Origin: Cephalothrix spiralis
Taxonomy: Eukaryota > Nemertea > Palaeonemertea > Archinemertea > Cephalotrichidae
Assembly (NCBI GenBank): GCA_032353305.1
Contig: JAUCNG010412247.1
Span: 1-16,143 of the forward strand
Length of the DNA stretch: 16,143 nucleotides
Reading direction: 5' to 3'
Of this stretch, positions 15,741-16,143 are shown piece by piece. The notes under the pieces were generated by a model. That model saw nothing but the letters and a program-made list of their open reading frames with translations. It searched no databases and was not told the origin of the DNA. The stretch's first letter is position 1. Every line of letters starts with the position of its first letter. The translations under genes were made by a program, and so were the position numbers.

Positions 15741-16143
15741 CTGGAAATATAAATTGATTTTTTTATGCAAAATTAGACAAACAAGACAAAAAACAAGGAA
15801 ACATTATGATTATCTTACTAGAGTGTGAAAAAACATGGAAAACCTGACAAGAATATTGATCTACGTCAACGTGTGACAATATCAGATTCCTAATTAATAC
15901 GTTATAAAAATCTTGTAGCTTCATTCACATTGATGCGATATTCATATCTTTCGATTATCATCACAAGACGTTCAGATAGAAAAACGGTACTTTAAAAGAT
16001 ATGGCAGAAGCAATAATGGGCAAGTTAGTCCAAGTCTAGAATCTCGACCAATTGGGATTAGTGCATTAGATCGCTATCTCATCTTGAGAGAAAACGATAA
16101 GTAAATAATGAAATTGGGCGATTCTTGCATAGTACAGAGAAAC
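15741..16143 (-). other. Intron upstream of the PSI2 exon (partial)
   Basis: No coding segment ending in a donor with phase 2 is visible on the minus strand here, so this is taken as the 3' part of the intron before the PSI2 exon. The last bases on the minus strand are an AT-rich tract and ATATTTCCAG. The rest is AT-rich unique sequence with no repeat that I can recognise. Confidence 0.75.

Overview
This window is eukaryotic, intron-rich and AT-rich (roughly two thirds A+T by eye). It holds an internal slice of one multi-exon gene on the minus strand, and that gene is a plexin (semaphorin receptor). I found no complete gene, no start codon and no stop codon for it. Ten consecutive exons were located by reading the minus strand for PSI and IPT/TIG domain signatures and then checking GT-AG splice sites and phase. 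In transcript order they are 15740-15629, 12485-12378, 11519-11412, 10792-10696, 7479-7313, 6471-6326, 4441-4336, 3188-3052, 2275-2108 and 747-654. All nine internal junctions keep the reading frame (phases 0,0,0,1,0,2,0,2,2). Together they give 1,243 coding nt, 414 codons.

The encoded piece is extracellular. It runs from PSI2, through IPT2, PSI3 (all eight cysteines, with a CGWC core), IPT3 and IPT4, into IPT5. The signal peptide, sema domain, PSI1 and IPT1 should lie beyond position 16143. The rest of IPT5, IPT6, the membrane segment and the cytoplasmic GAP domain should lie beyond position 1. The organism is a bilaterian animal. A mollusc or other lophotrochozoan fits the long AT-rich introns, the many short palindromic elements and the enrichment of TACATGTA, but this is a guess and the plexin subclass (A or B) is not settled.

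The remaining 92% or so is intron. Its main feature is the density of inverted-repeat (foldback or MITE-like) DNA: a 702-bp element with 36-bp terminal inverted repeats and a nested 24-bp hairpin (1063-1764); a separate 89-bp hairpin right beside it (1778-1866); a Foldback-like element whose arms are arrays of alternating 15- and 17-bp units (2478-2905); a palindrome family with members in two introns (2325-2453 and 13224-13612); and a nested double palindrome carrying three NRF1-like GCGCAYGCGC motifs (14790-15412). There are weaker inverted repeats near 357-466, 5283-5585, 8033-8137 and 10341-10521. A 42-bp and a 54-bp tandem duplication, two degenerate tRNA-like sequences and an AACATTTAATGT-type array complete the picture.

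I saw no second protein-coding gene, no retroelement coding region, no CRISPR array and no prokaryotic feature. The longest open frames, for example 13235-13576 minus and 1199-1600 minus, lie inside palindromic repeats and are not genes. No new protein system is visible; the novelty is in the intronic foldback elements and their possible effect on plexin splicing.
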